A stretch of DNA of 64,000 nucleotides from contig NC_067116.1 in NCBI RefSeq assembly GCF_021347895.1, positions 44,512,628 to 44,576,627 of the forward strand. The letters are read 5' to 3'. Position numbers and translations under genes: made by a program. Source of the DNA: Acanthochromis polyacanthus (Eukaryota > Chordata > Actinopteri > Pomacentridae). This document shows, piece after piece, positions 23,946-55,574 of this stretch (position 1 is the first letter of the stretch; every line of letters begins with the position of its first letter). The notes under the pieces were generated by a model. That model was given only the letters and a program-made list of their open reading frames with translations, did no database searches and was not told the DNA's origin.

Positions 23946-25929
23946 GTAAATGTATGGATGGATCCGTATCTCTTGGTAAAAATGCTGACTTTGACGTTGA
24001 CATTTCTATAACTTTTGCAGCCTCTAACTTTGGTAGACTTTGATATTTTTCAAATATAGAAAGATAAAGTTCAATTTTTTTGCAGTTTTGACAAAATGAT
24101 GTTGCAGATTCATCAGTAGGAGACAAAAACTGTTGTTTATGGGGTATGTAGGTTGTTATTCTATGCAGAAAGTTGCTTTTTTGTTCTCTTCAAGTTGAAA
24201 TTGAACAACACATGAGGCTAATTTCACCTGATACTTCCTGAATTACGTCTGATTTCCCCAGACTGACCCACGTCCATTTTCTTTTACCGTTCTGGGCGTT
24301 TAAAGTATCAATCCAGTACTTCATTCATGAACTTATTTGGAGGTGAGAAAACAAAACATGAGCCTTTTTATCGCTTAGATTTGCTCAGTTCAGGGCTATA
24401 ATTCTCAGCAGTTAAACGTTCCTAAACCTAATTAAACCATATATTGATTTTTGTGTAGCTTTGAATGAATTAGATCCTGGAGAAACGGTTATGATGCCGG
24501 CAGCTAAACGAGAGGCTCAGCTGCTGTAAATCATCCGTCCTGGTTGCTGTAAAAACATCTTAATTACTGACTACATGTCCTCACAGATGCTCTGAACTCA
24601 GGACTGTTTAGATCTCTGAAGGAACATGACAGTTTTTTGGACATTTGAGGCAAACTGAAGTCCAAACCACACAGTTTAAACACACAAACACTCGCAGTAG
24701 CAGAGTCTATCCCCACACTGCCCTGCAGGTCCTTTATTCTCCACTGCAGTGCATGAAACAAACGTCAGCACATTCAGACCTGCAGGGAACCTTTAAAGAC
24801 CGGCTGGAGGATCTACAATCCCACATTCGGGAGAGGAGGCTGACAAGAACTCTGTGCTTTTTTTCAACCTGCACAACAGTTTGAGTAAAAGTGCTCAAAG
24901 AACCACCAGAAATAAGTTCTTTACTGAACCAGGTGAGGCCACAAGGAATTATCTTGAAAATAAAAGAAGCTATTTTTCCTGAAGGAATCATTTTTGATGG
25001 TTTCGGACACACATTTGGTGTTTCTCTAAAGAGACGTTTGCAGAAATTAAAAAAGGTTGTTTTTTGGCATCACTGCAAAGAAGCATTTCTATTTCCAGTC
25101 AGCGCCTTTACTTTCCTGAGTATGTGGGTATTTAACATTAAGTGCATTTGAATGGATCTTCTTGGGGTAAAACTGAACTCTGATGCCTTTTGCAGCCAGT
25201 TTCATTGACGACAGCGTAGGTTTAATGTGAACGTTCTGCATACATTCCCCGTCCTGTCAGTGTGTTTAAACATTCATTTCCCAAACTTTTATCTACCTTC
25301 AGACCCATTTGGTGAAAGCTGTCGACCTCCAGAAAGCCACCTCAATTATAAACCACCCGGATGAGAAATAATGAGAAGTCCCACTGTGCAGACGACGGAG
25401 ACGCCGTCAGATTAGCATGGAACTGATGCTGCTGATTAAATCAGAGATATGTGACGCGCCGCAGTCGTTCTGTGAATTTAGGATGCTCCTGTAATTAGGT
25501 TTTATTGCTTTTCCTCTGTAATACAGTTAATTTTTAGAGGCGGATGAACAGTGGAGCTGTGAGGTGTTGAAGGTGAAGCGTGGGGATGTAGGAGGATGGA
25601 GCTGTTGAGTCTGCTAGTAAAACCTCAGCAGCTGTGAGCCTGAATTCAAAGACGAACTCTGACTAGAGCTCATGCCTTTGTTCTTCCACACGGCATCGAT
25701 ATACGAGCATAAAGAGACGTGTGCACGTTGTGTGCAGATACACTCCTACACTGATGTGTTTCTGCATGTAGCAGGTCAGCAGGAAACAAAGCGACACAAG
25801 TGCAGCTTCGTTTCATGACCTCCTACCTGAAAACCATCCACGCTTTGATTTAAAGCTGCTCCACCGACACGCTCAGTCAGCTGATGTACAGGTGGGAGAA
25901 AATTTCACAAAATGTTCCGAAACATCTGT
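23946..25929. other. mostly unique sequence
   Basis: No gene recognised. 25320-25520 is repeat-free and complex, with TAAT cores, and could be a conserved non-coding element. Confidence 0.35.
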
Positions 25930-25959
25930 GGACGTGTGATTCAGAGCCCGACGCTGTAA

Positions 25960-26640
25960 AAATGAATAAAAAGAACAAATATTTAGAAAAAAAACTGCAC
26001 TGTAAAAGAAGAAAAGCTGTAATTTTACTAAGCGTTTATATTTGTAAAAACACATGAAAATCCAACTTGATTACAAAAAATATCCTGAATTTTCATGGTT
26101 ATTGTAAATATATATGCAATCCTGTTACCCTCAATAACCACAAAATGTAATATTTTTAAAAGAAATGTGGCATTTTTTGGCTGTTAAAATGCCTCTGCAA
26201 ATTCAGTGTACTTTTACAAAACAGTATTTTAGAGATATTAGATTAAATTAATGCATATCTGTTTAATAATGTAAAAATATATATTTCTAAAATGACATAC
26301 AGTTTGTGACAACAGAACAAATATTGGTTCTGTAAATTTACGCTTTTTAAAAATAAATAAAATAATAGACATTTTGCATAATTACAGATGTTTTCACAAC
26401 TAACAGGTGAATAAAATATTATAAATATATATTTCTGAAATTATACACAGTGACAACAGAAAAAAGTTTTGCTTCTGCAGCTTTACACTTTTTTGAGAAG
26501 TAAATAGTATAAAAGACATCTGGTGTAATTGCAGATTATTAATATATTAAAATAATATTAAAAATGTGTATTTCAAAAATTACATACAATTAATATGTAA
26601 TGTACAGAAAAAATGATTGGTTCTGTAATTTTACCCTTTT
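25960..26640. repeat. AT-rich repeats, tandemly related blocks
   Basis: Three blocks repeat the order ttacaga(tgtttt), taaaat-rich stretch, atatatatttct, acagtttgtgacaacaga, ttctgtaa(a/t)tttac at about 26290, 26430 and 26590. Confidence 0.65.
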
Positions 26641-26659
26641 TTTAAATGAAATAAGACAA

Positions 26660-26840
26660 GTTATATCTTATCTTTATTATTATTTTATTTTATTTTATTT
26701 TATCTATCTTTTATTCTGTTTCAGTTTATTTTATTTTATTTTATTATGTTATATTTAATTTAATTTCTTTACTTATTTATTTTACTGATCTACTTATGTA
26801 TTTATTTTATTTTATTCCTTTATTTTTATTTATTTATTTT
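26660..26840. repeat. (TTTTA)n-like low-complexity tract
   Basis: Runs of ttttattttatttta interrupted by tatctatc and tttactt variants. Confidence 0.85.
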
Positions 26841-26869
26841 ACATTTTAAACTAACCTCCAGTGTTTACC

Positions 26870-27142
26870 TATTTTAAACCTTTAAGATGGCGTTTCCTCA
26901 GTACGTACTGGGTATAACAATGTCCCTGTTTTTTATTATTGTCTTTTATTTATGTTGCTTTTTAACAATACAGTGTCTGGATTGCGGGGTGGGTGGGTTC
27001 GGGGCTGAGTGGGGTAGATTTGGGTCATAATTTCTTTCATCTGATTTTAATTATTTGTCTGTTTGTAAAGCACTTTGTGCTACAACTGCTGTATGAAAAG
27101 TGCTATATAAATAAAGATTATTATTATTATTATTATTATTGT
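26870..27142 (+). mobile_element. LINE/SINE 3' end with (TTA)n tail
   Basis: Ends in gtgctatataaataaag followed by a run of TTA triplets. This is the familiar 3' tail of fish non-LTR elements, where the terminal microsatellite is part of the retrotransposition signal. No coding part remains. Confidence 0.7.
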
Positions 27143-27742
27143 ATAATTACAGATGTTTTCTCAACTAAAATGGTGACTGAATGTGTTTCCATCAGTGTAT
27201 AATATCTATAAGCATTGGTAGTCTGTCAAAATACGTTTTTTATCAACACATGATTGAAATTACAGGTGTGCTCCTGACATTTGCTGTTTTTTTAATGAAT
27301 GCCGGAGGAGCTCTGGGAGTAAATACCACCTGACATTTATAAAAGGATATGTTAAAATATTCTGCCTCTGATGAAAGATCATCAGGTAACTGAGATAATT
27401 TGATGATTCCGTGCAGTTTAAAATATTACACCGCATCCAGAGTTCCCAGTGCAGACAGTCGGTTTATATTAGAAGCTTTATGAGAAGGTTTCTTTCATTG
27501 AAGGCCCCAAATTTTGACATTTTTCAGAAAATTAATTAAAGTCTCACATGTCCCCACAATGTGCAGTTTTTTTTCAGTTTTTCAGCGTAGAATACCACAA
27601 AGATGACTAATTTCATCATGACATCTGGTTTTAGTTCTGTGCTAACTGAGCTGTTTCTGTGTCTGTAGCTTTAAATGCTGCTTAGCTATTGCTGTCCCCG
27701 CCCCCTTCAGGAAGAAGACTCTCAGGAAGAAGAGTTGAGCAG
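27143..27742. other. no recognised feature
   Basis: Unique sequence, presumed intron. Confidence 0.5.
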
Positions 27743-27828
27743 AACCAGCTGTAGAAATTAAACAAACCTGGTGAACTGAGAGGCAGCTGCTCATTCTGAT
27801 TGGTTCACCTGGAAGCAGTGAGGGGGCG
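27743..27828 (+). repeat. segment shared with the interior of the Tc1 element
   Basis: About 85 bp including tctgattggttcacctggaa are about 80% identical to 29901-29985. Confidence 0.75.
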
Positions 27829-28390
27829 GAGCTATAATGGATGACTATTAGTTTGCTGATGCATGGGAGTTTAGTAAAATTCTTACTGGCTTGTAAAACT
27901 GGGAGGCCGTCTAGTGAAGGGGTGGGTTGAGGAATGGCAGGAGCACACATCTTTATATCTTAGCAGCTTTAATTTCACACCTTCAAGTTTATAACAACCA
28001 AAAAAAAGACCAAAAACAAACAGATAGTTTGCATTATGGAACTTTCAAAATGATTTTGTACGCGAATTGATGATGGTTTTATAGCCATTCCAGATTTGTT
28101 TTAAACCTAATTCTTGGTGTATGTATGCTAAATACTCCACAGCTCATGCAGTGCACCTCGTCCTTTCCTCTGTGTCTCCATCCTTTAGTGGCCTTCATGC
28201 AAACTGTTCATTAGCAGCGTGACCTTTTACTTTAAATCACTTCGCTGCTCAGTTTGCTGATGGCCTGGAGGTCTGACTGAAGGAGAGTTGGACCATTAGT
28301 CAGTGTGTCGAGGAGAAACACCGACCGACCAGGTGCTCAGTCACTCAGCTAACTGCTAACGCTAGCCAGCCGATCAGTCAGCTGTTCGAA

Positions 28391-28562
28391 CATCCATCCA
28401 TCCATCCATCCATACGTCCATCCATCCATCTATCCGTCTTCCCGTCCGTCCATCCATCCGTCCATCCATCCATCTGTCCGTCCACCCATCTGTCCGTCCA
28501 TCCGTCCATCCATCCATCCATCCATCTGTCCGTCCATCCATCCATCCATCCATCCATCCACA
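28391..28562. repeat. (CATC)n tetranucleotide repeat
   Basis: CATC units with CGTC and TGTC variants. The open frames rich in DGWM across it on the minus strand are translation of the repeat. Confidence 0.95.
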
Positions 28563-29253
28563 TTAGATTTAAGCTCATATTCTTTCGTACAGTCAGCGGT
28601 CCCATTTTCAACTATTGTCATAACTGCAATCGTCTTGTTTTGTATACTTATTGAGTATTACTTCTTCATACAAAGGTCCAGTTGCTTTTTACTGAAGCTG
28701 TTAACTGTTTGCTATGATTGGGAAGTGTATTTTTCAGCCTTTCTTTTTGCTGTAGGGAACATTCTTTTCCTTTGCTTCACATTGATTTGTCCTTTTATAG
28801 TTTACTTTAGGCTGAGCAAACACCAGACACACTTTAATTAACTTATAATTGATTATCTTTACAGTTTTTCATTTCTTTTCCTTGTAAAGCTGTTTGGAGG
28901 CGAAGCTGCTGTTGGACATTTTTTCACCTTTTCATCTCAGCCTCATCCACTCCTGCTGCAGTGGGTAGAGCAGTGATATTGACAGACTGCAGCCTGGGGC
29001 ATCTCGTTCTTATTACTATGTGGAGTAGAAAGCCTCTCCATATAGCAGCCGAGGCTCACTTTATATAATAGCTAATGTTTACAAAGCGGTGTCACCTTTG
29101 GATGTGATATTGTAGCTCCACAATCCAGCAAAACCTACATTTAGTCTGCTTGGAATGAACTTCTTCATCTGACATTTACGGAGTTGAGACAAATATGAAT
29201 GGTACATACTCAGATATGTTATTGTATGATTACAGCAGTGTTTGTGCAGTTTA
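28563..29253. other. no recognised feature
   Basis: Unique sequence, presumed intron. Confidence 0.5.
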
Positions 29254-30497
29254 TGGTGCATTCAGAAAATATCCGGACCCATTTTCATGTTTTGCGACAC
29301 TTTGTTATATTCAGCATTATTCTAAAATCATTCGGATTCATTTTCCCCTCATCAGTCTACAATCAATACCTCATAATGTGAAAACATCCACCTCTGTATC
29401 CATTTTTATCACAGTTGGGCCGTTGTGGCAGAAAACTAAACATGTAATTTGAGACAACCCAATCTTCAGCTAAGTTTTCCAGTTCCTCCTCGGTGTTGCC
29501 ATGGTGTTCCCAGGCCAGATGAGATACGTAACCCTCAAGAAAGTTCTCCTCAGGATCTCCTCCCAGTGTCCCCATAAACATAACATCCTAATCAGACGCC
29601 TGAACCACCTCAGCTGGTTCCTTAAGATGCAAAGAAGCAGCATCTTTATTCCAAGTTCCTCCCTTTATCTCGAAGACTAAATCTAGATTCACTCTATGAA
29701 GGAAATCCATTTTGGCCCCTTGCATCTACATAAATTATTCATACCTTTCAGTATGACTCGTTTGTCTGCAACATCTTTGAGATGTTTCTACACCTTGGCT
29801 GGAGTCCAGCTGTGGTAAATACTACTGATCGGACCTGATTGGGAAACCTGCACACATGTCTATGCAAGACATCTTAGCTGACGGTGAAAGTTGTAGCAAA
29901 AACCAGGCTGTAAGTAAACAAACCTGATGGACTTATAGACAGCTGCTCTTTCTGATTGGTTCACCTGGAAGCAGTAAGGAAAGGAGCAAATTACAGATAT
30001 ATATTGCTCCAGGGAGCTCTGGACCTTCGATTGGATTGAGGGTTCACCTTTCAGCATGACGGTGACCCTACATGCATGGCCAACACATCGCTGGAGGGGC
30101 TTGGTCAAGTGGTGCAGGCAGACCGTTACGAGAATCCAATTAAACATCACTGGAGAGACTTGAAAATGGCCGTCCAACTTGACGAAGCTTGATGCGATAT
30201 GAAGAGTAAAGTGGTAGAAAATCCCCAAATTCAGGACTGCGAATCCTGTCAGGTCATATCCAAGAAGTCTCAAAGCTGTAATCGCTATCAAAGGTGCTTG
30301 AGCCGAGTAAAGGCTCTGAATAGCTACATCAGTGTGATGTTTCAGTTATTCATTTGTAAGTAGATTGGCAAAAACTTCTAAAATGGTGTTTCTGCTTTGT
30401 CAGTATGGTATATTGCGTGTAAACTGATTAAACAATTAGGCTACAACGTGACAGAATGTGAAAATGTGAAGGGGTGTGAACTCTTTCTAATGCACTG
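29254..30497 (+). mobile_element. degenerate Tc1/mariner element
   Basis: The left end tggtgcattcagaaaatatc and right end ctttctaatgcactg are the mutated TIRs of the widespread fish Tc1-like element with gtgcattcrgaaa ends, each next to TA. The 3' third of a transposase can still be recognised on the + strand (HDGDP followed by HHWRDLKMAVQ), with stops and gaps. The 5' and middle transposase coding region is missing and replaced by about 90 bp of other sequence at 29901-29985. Inactive. Confidence 0.88.
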
Positions 30498-30499
30498 TA

Positions 30500-31085
30500 T
30501 GTGTGGGCTTCATAAGGATTCGCTGTGCGTCTGTGCGTTTATACAGTAACCGCTCAACGGCTGAATTTTCTGCCCCGTCAGGTGTTGGGTAACCTGCTGT
30601 GAATGAGGCCGGGCATCATTTGAGACGGAGCATCGATGCTGATTGGATTGACTGGTCCTGAAAAAGACGTGCAGGGTTGAGTCAGACAGACGAGAGACAG
30701 GAGGAAGCTGTTGATCTAATTGTAACTCTGAATGGATGTCTGTTTGGCTCGGTGCTGATGAGCCTGAAAGGAATATTCTGAGGTTTTGGAAAATCGGCCG
30801 GTCGGTTAATTCATGAATGGACAGACCAAAACAAGCTTAAGACTGAAAGCAAACATCGGAAATTATGGGGTTCTTGCTCCAGTATCTTATTATTTATTCC
30901 ATAATTGTGGATTTTTTTCAATTTGGCTGTCATGGTAGTTATATAAGCTGGAATAAATGTACTTGAATGCACATGTACGCTAAACTTAGAGAAGATTTAC
31001 CATCTAAGCTAAAATCAAATCATCAGTAGAGCTTGTCAATTAAAAAATGTAGAAAAATGTTAGTTGGTTTCTACAAATGATTACT
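30500..31085. other. no recognised feature
   Basis: Unique sequence, presumed intron. Confidence 0.5.
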
Positions 31086-31089
31086 TTGC

Positions 31090-31500
31090 ATAACACTACA
31101 CTCTAAAAAAGTAAAGTTTTGGCTCAAGAAGAAAATTGTTTATATCTGTCTTTTTGAGTTAAGACAGTTAATAATCCAATGATGTTCAACCAACAAACTA
31201 CACTCACTCAGAGAAATTAACTTTTCCTCCAAAATTGAAGACATTAACTATTAGAAACATAAACACAACTTTTCATGAAAAATAACTTGCTCCTCTTAGT
31301 TTTTCAGACTTTGAAAACTAAGAATCTGTGGTCTAATTAAGCAAAAATCACTTTTTACTTGTCTAATACCATGCTAACAGCCAAGCATGGTGGTGGCATC
31401 ATCATGCTGTGGATGCAGTTTTCAGCAATAGGAACAAGAGGACTGGTTTGACGGAAAGCTAAAGGGGTCAAGTTATCCTACCCCAGAGCTCTACATTTAG
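31090..31500 (+). mobile_element. Tc1-type transposase remnant and flanking repeat, copy 1
   Basis: 31384-31430 reads KHGGGIIMLWMQFSA, the catalytic-domain motif of Tc1 transposases (canonical KHGGGSxMxWGC). The upstream 270 bp are related to 33360-33525. Confidence 0.7.
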
Positions 31501-32073
31501 CATTTCAATAATATTTATGGAGATTTTTGAGTGTTGTGGCATTATTTACCATTTCTATGAAGACATTTTTTTAAGTTGGCATTTTTTATTGTAAAAAGTT
31601 GGTTTGAAGTTAAGTAGGAAGTGGAGAGGAGTTGAAATTTGGACTTCAAGGTAAAGAAAAATATCGTTTTCATGCCAATTTCATTAAGTTACCTCAACTT
31701 GAATTTGGTTTTAAATCAACTCCTGCAGAAATTTTAGTTTTAATTACACATAGTATAAAGCTGAGGCAACACTAACATACCAACGCAACACAAGAAAACA
31801 ATCTTCGCAACTTAAAAGGTTTGTCTAACTCATTAAAATCAAATTCTAACTTTGGAACCATGGTGGGAATGGTATTTGTAGAGTGTTTGATGATGCGTTA
31901 ACATGGAGAAACATGGTTCTGGTGTCTGTAATCTCCTGATGTTCTGACTTTCTCTGATTCTTTATGTAAAGCTTCATAATTCAGCGCCTCTCACAGCATA
32001 AACCAACCTTACAATCGAGCTTTGCCGCCTCTAATAGAACTAACCACCGTGTTTTTGTTTCTTCTTTCTTCAG

Positions 32074-52151
<20,078 letters not shown>

Positions 52152-52262
52152 GTAGGACTCAGGAAACATGAGCATGTGCACACAGAAATATCGGTTTTAT
52201 ATCCATGAAGACATGAAAAATCAAAAAATCAGATGATTTATTATCTGCAGCAGCTTCAGTAT

Positions 52263-53172
52263 TACACTGGAAAAAATGTCCCTCTCAAAACAAGAAAAAA
52301 CTTATTTCAAAGAACTTTTACCTTAAAATATGTGAAAAATCTGCCAATAGAAGAAGTGAAAAATGGCTTGGTAAGATTTCTTGAAAGATCTGGTATTTAG
52401 AATATTGAAATCTTAAAATTAGCTGGGAAAAATTATTTTAAGCTCTATTTTTTACCAGGATTGTCAAACTTAGGTGTCTTTACCCTCCTGGTGTCCTCAT
52501 TTACGGCACCGAAAAATATAGTTTCCTTCTCTGAAAAAAAATCCCCAAATTCTGCAAAAAATTCCTCAAATTTAAAAATATTTGCTGAATCTTCAGGAGG
52601 AAAATTCCTTTAAAGTCTTATTTTTAAAAAAAAAAAAAAAAAAAAAATTTGGCAAGAAATAAAATGTAAAAAATAATTTTAAAAAATCCTTAAACTACCT
52701 AAAGTGATTCCATATGTACCAGTAAAAGTTCTAATATTTTCTTTAAGAACATTCAGAAAAAAATCAACCAAAATCCAGCGAAATTCGCTGGATTTTGGTT
52801 GATTTTTTTCTGAATGTTCTTAAAGAAACATTTTTTTTTAACATTTCTTTTTTTCCCACCCAAAAATGTTTAAAAATTTTCCAAAAAATGTTGAAAATGT
52901 GGAAGTTTTCACTGTGAAAATATTTTTTTCCCACATTTTAAAACTTTAAGATGGGTCGATTTGACCCACGGGACGACACGAGGGCTAAAACCAGATCATT
53001 TCAAGATTGTTTGACTTAATGAGATATTTCAGATGCGTTGTCTTAAAACAAGTTCCTCCGTCTGCTGAAATGTCACTTGTTCAGGGAATTTATCTTAAAT
53101 CAAGTGGGATGAGACATTTTGACTAAAAATAAGACAAATAGACTTGGTAAGATTTTGAGTTTTTGCAGTGTA
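52263..53172. mobile_element. TIR element interrupted by a piggyBac-type MITE
   Basis: The left end tacactggaaaaaatg and right end gtttttgcagtgta are mutated TIRs of a common fish element with tacactgcaaaaactc ends; the interior keeps aagtgggatgagacattttg. It begins 112 bp after an xpr1 exon and is split by the element at 52483-52984. Confidence 0.65.
52483..52984. mobile_element. piggyBac-type MITE, copy 2 (nested)
   Basis: Same ends (CCCTCCTGGTGTCCTC and GGACGACACGAGGG) and same internal inverted repeat as copy 1, with decayed TTTA/CTAA flanks. A 22-base A run lies at 52626-52647. Confidence 0.78.
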
Positions 53173-53225
53173 TCAGTATGAAGCTCTCCAATCTTGTTAT
53201 ACATTGTGTAAAGACAACAAAGCAC

Positions 53226-53268
53226 ATCTATTCTATTCTAATCTATTCTATTCTATTCTATTCTATTA
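53226..53268. repeat. (TATTC)n pentanucleotide repeat
   Basis: About eight ctatt units with one variant. Confidence 0.9.
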
Positions 53269-53309
53269 AGTGAAGCCATGCTGAGTTTTACCTTCATATT
53301 AGCAATATT

Positions 53310-54130
53310 TTTAGAGTTACAGGCCCTTAAAGTACATGAAAGTGGGTGGAAATTTGCTTTTTCCATCATTTCTGAGCCTCAAAACTTCATCAATTCAGCA
53401 GATAAACACATTACATTTAAATTCTGGTAAAAAAAAACAAAAACAACAACAACCAGATCAGTTTTACACCCCTGTCAAAAGTTTTGAGACACTTTCTCAT
53501 TCAAATAAATAAGAACCTGTCTCAAAACTTTTGACAGGGGGTGTACATCCACTTCAGGTGTCACAATATAAACACTAAATCTTGTTTTTAGGCATAACCA
53601 ACTTGAGTGTCAGTATTATGGGATGTATCTTAGTTTCATCTGACCGAGAGACTAAACTGTAAAACAATCAAAACTTTGTGCCTCGTCTTTTTTTATTTAG
53701 TGACATTTTATGTTTTATTTCTCTTGTTTTGTGTCCATTTTTTGGTGTTTTGTGTCTCATTTGTCTTGTTTCGTGCCTTTTTTTTTGTTTAGTGTGACAT
53801 TTTGATTGTTTTGGCATGTCTTTGGGACAGTTTTAGTCTCTTTGTGACATGTTGATGCTCAGAGTTGATTGTAGAAAAAAATGCAAAAAAAATTAGATTT
53901 AGTCTTCAGATTATGTCACTTGGAGTGGATGTAAAACTGATCTGGTTGCAGTTTTTCAGATAATTTAAAAGTCATGTGTCTATCTCCTGTACTGATGAGG
54001 CTCAGAAATTATGGAAAAAGCAAATTTCGACCCACTTCTATGTACTTTAAGCGCCTGTACCTCTAAAAATATCCATAGTATGAAGGTAAAACTTTGCATG
54101 TCTTCATTAAATAAACTAAAGTTATTGTGG
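53310..54130. repeat. fold-back repeat family D, copy 3 (two arms)
   Basis: Left arm 53310-53650 and right arm 53880-54130 are inverted copies (ccacttcaggtgtcacaat against tcacttggagtggatgtaa). The core is the pyrimidine-strand version of the gagacacaaaacaag tract. A mini-MITE is inserted in the left arm. Confidence 0.78.
53465..53545 (+). mobile_element. 80-bp mariner-type mini-MITE, copy 3
   Basis: TACACCCCTGTCAAAA ... TTTTGACAGGGGGTGTA. The inverted right arm of the host repeat (53927-53945) preserves the uninserted target with a single TA. Confidence 0.92.
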
Positions 54131-54201
54131 GTTAAAAAATCAGCTGATTCTGAGAGGGTTAGGTTGGATTTTTTTACAGATTTGTTGACAGTAGTCGTAC
54201 G

Positions 54202-54283
54202 TACACCAGCTGTTAAAAGTTTTAGGACACTTTCTCATTCAAATAACTGAGAACCTGTCCTAAAACTTTTGACAGGGGGTGTA
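54202..54283 (+). mobile_element. 80-bp mariner-type mini-MITE, copy 4
   Basis: TACACCAGCTGTTAAAAG ... ACTTTTGACAGGGGGTGTA, same loop orientation as copies 1 and 3. Confidence 0.9.
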
Positions 54284-55081
54284 TGTTTAAGGTTAGCAGA
54301 CATAGGAACACATTTTATCAGCTCTGTCCATCTTTGAATCACAGAGGAACCTAAAAGAGTGGAGTCTGTGTGAAGCTGTGAGTCTACAAAGCAGCAGTCG
54401 TGTTGCGTTGCTGCGTTACGTGAACATGTCGACACTCTTTGGAGCCTTTTGTGTTTGTTGGCTCACACAGCAGAATGACCTTGAGAGCAGAATGCTGGAA
54501 GCAGCCTTGGCTTCCACATAAACGAGGTTCTGCTCCCACAGTGTGGCCTTCAAGAGGTGGAGGAACCGCAGAGATACAGAAGCAGAAATGAGAAAACACA
54601 CGAGACAGAGCGGCCGTCATTAACAGTCGAGTCACAGCCTCACAATTAGCCTGAAATTATTCCGACTCAGTATCACAAAGGAGCTGCTGTTCAAAGACTT
54701 CCTTCTAACGTTTCATTTCCTCCGTCCCTGACTGGCATTTATTTATGAGCGGACGAAATGCCAGCCGCCAAACTCCGTCTGCAGCCTTTTTAAAGTGCTA
54801 AATGTTATTTCTCAGCTCGACTTTATTCCTCTCCGGTATGAATTTAAATCGATCTGCTTGCTGAGCCGATGTCAGACGCAGACAGATTTCTGCTCTGTTG
54901 GGTGGAGGAGGCGTCCATTAAAGCACCTTCCTCCTCTGGTCCCACACTAATGGCCTCCTCATGCCTTATTCTCTATGAAGACGTCTTTCATCATAATGGA
55001 GGAGGAGGGAGGAAGACTCGCTCAGAGGAGGACGGTTTCAGGAGATTTCAAGTGTCTCTTCCATAAATGAGTGTTTTTTTA
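54284..55081. other. no recognised feature
   Basis: Unique, moderately GC-rich presumed intron. No xpr1 exon found. Confidence 0.45.
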
Positions 55082-55347
55082 AAGCCTTTATTATTAAATA
55101 CAGGCGCCAATATTAGAATATCCTTCATCCAAGTGTGAAAATGATGCAAAAACACCCTGAGATGCACAAAAAGTACAAAACACGAGGTCTGAAAAAGCGT
55201 CTCAAATTTAGATTTTTGGCTGCAACTTGAAAATTTTTCCCATCCAAATGATTAAATGGAAGAGGTTTTCAGTTATTGACTCTTGAAAATGTTAAAAACA
55301 AATGCGAAATTTTCAAACAAGGGTGGTATTGTGGCTGTAGAAAGTTC
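55082..55347 (+). repeat. interspersed repeat family G, copy 2
   Basis: cgccaatattagaatatcct, aaatgatgcaaaaacac, gactcttgaaaatg and gtggctgtagaaagttcctg correspond to 22830-23310 plus 23930-23945. This copy lacks the fold-back element. Confidence 0.65.
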
Positions 55348-55574
55348 CTGTAAGCGAACATTCACATAAAAATCAACCAAAATCCAGCGAAATTCACTGG
55401 ATTTAGGTTGATTTTTTTATGAATGTTCAACATTTTTAACATTTCTTTTTTTCCACCAAAAAATATTCAAAGATTTCCCAAAAATGATGAAAATGTGGAC
55501 ATCAGAAGTTTCACTGTGAAAATGTTATATTTTTCCTCATTTTCAAGCTTTAAACCAGGTCAGTTTTGAGGGTT
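55348..55574. mobile_element. piggyBac-type MITE, truncated copy 3
   Basis: The right half only: aacattcacataaaaatcaa, the internal inverted repeat, gaaaatgtggacatcagaag and a final gagggttaa. Confidence 0.75.

Noticed and set aside
28378..28621. DGWM-rich repeat proteins on the minus strand
   Set aside because: Direct translation of the CATC tetranucleotide repeat.
29860..30291. 143-codon minus-strand open frame
   Set aside because: It is antisense to the decayed Tc1 transposase.
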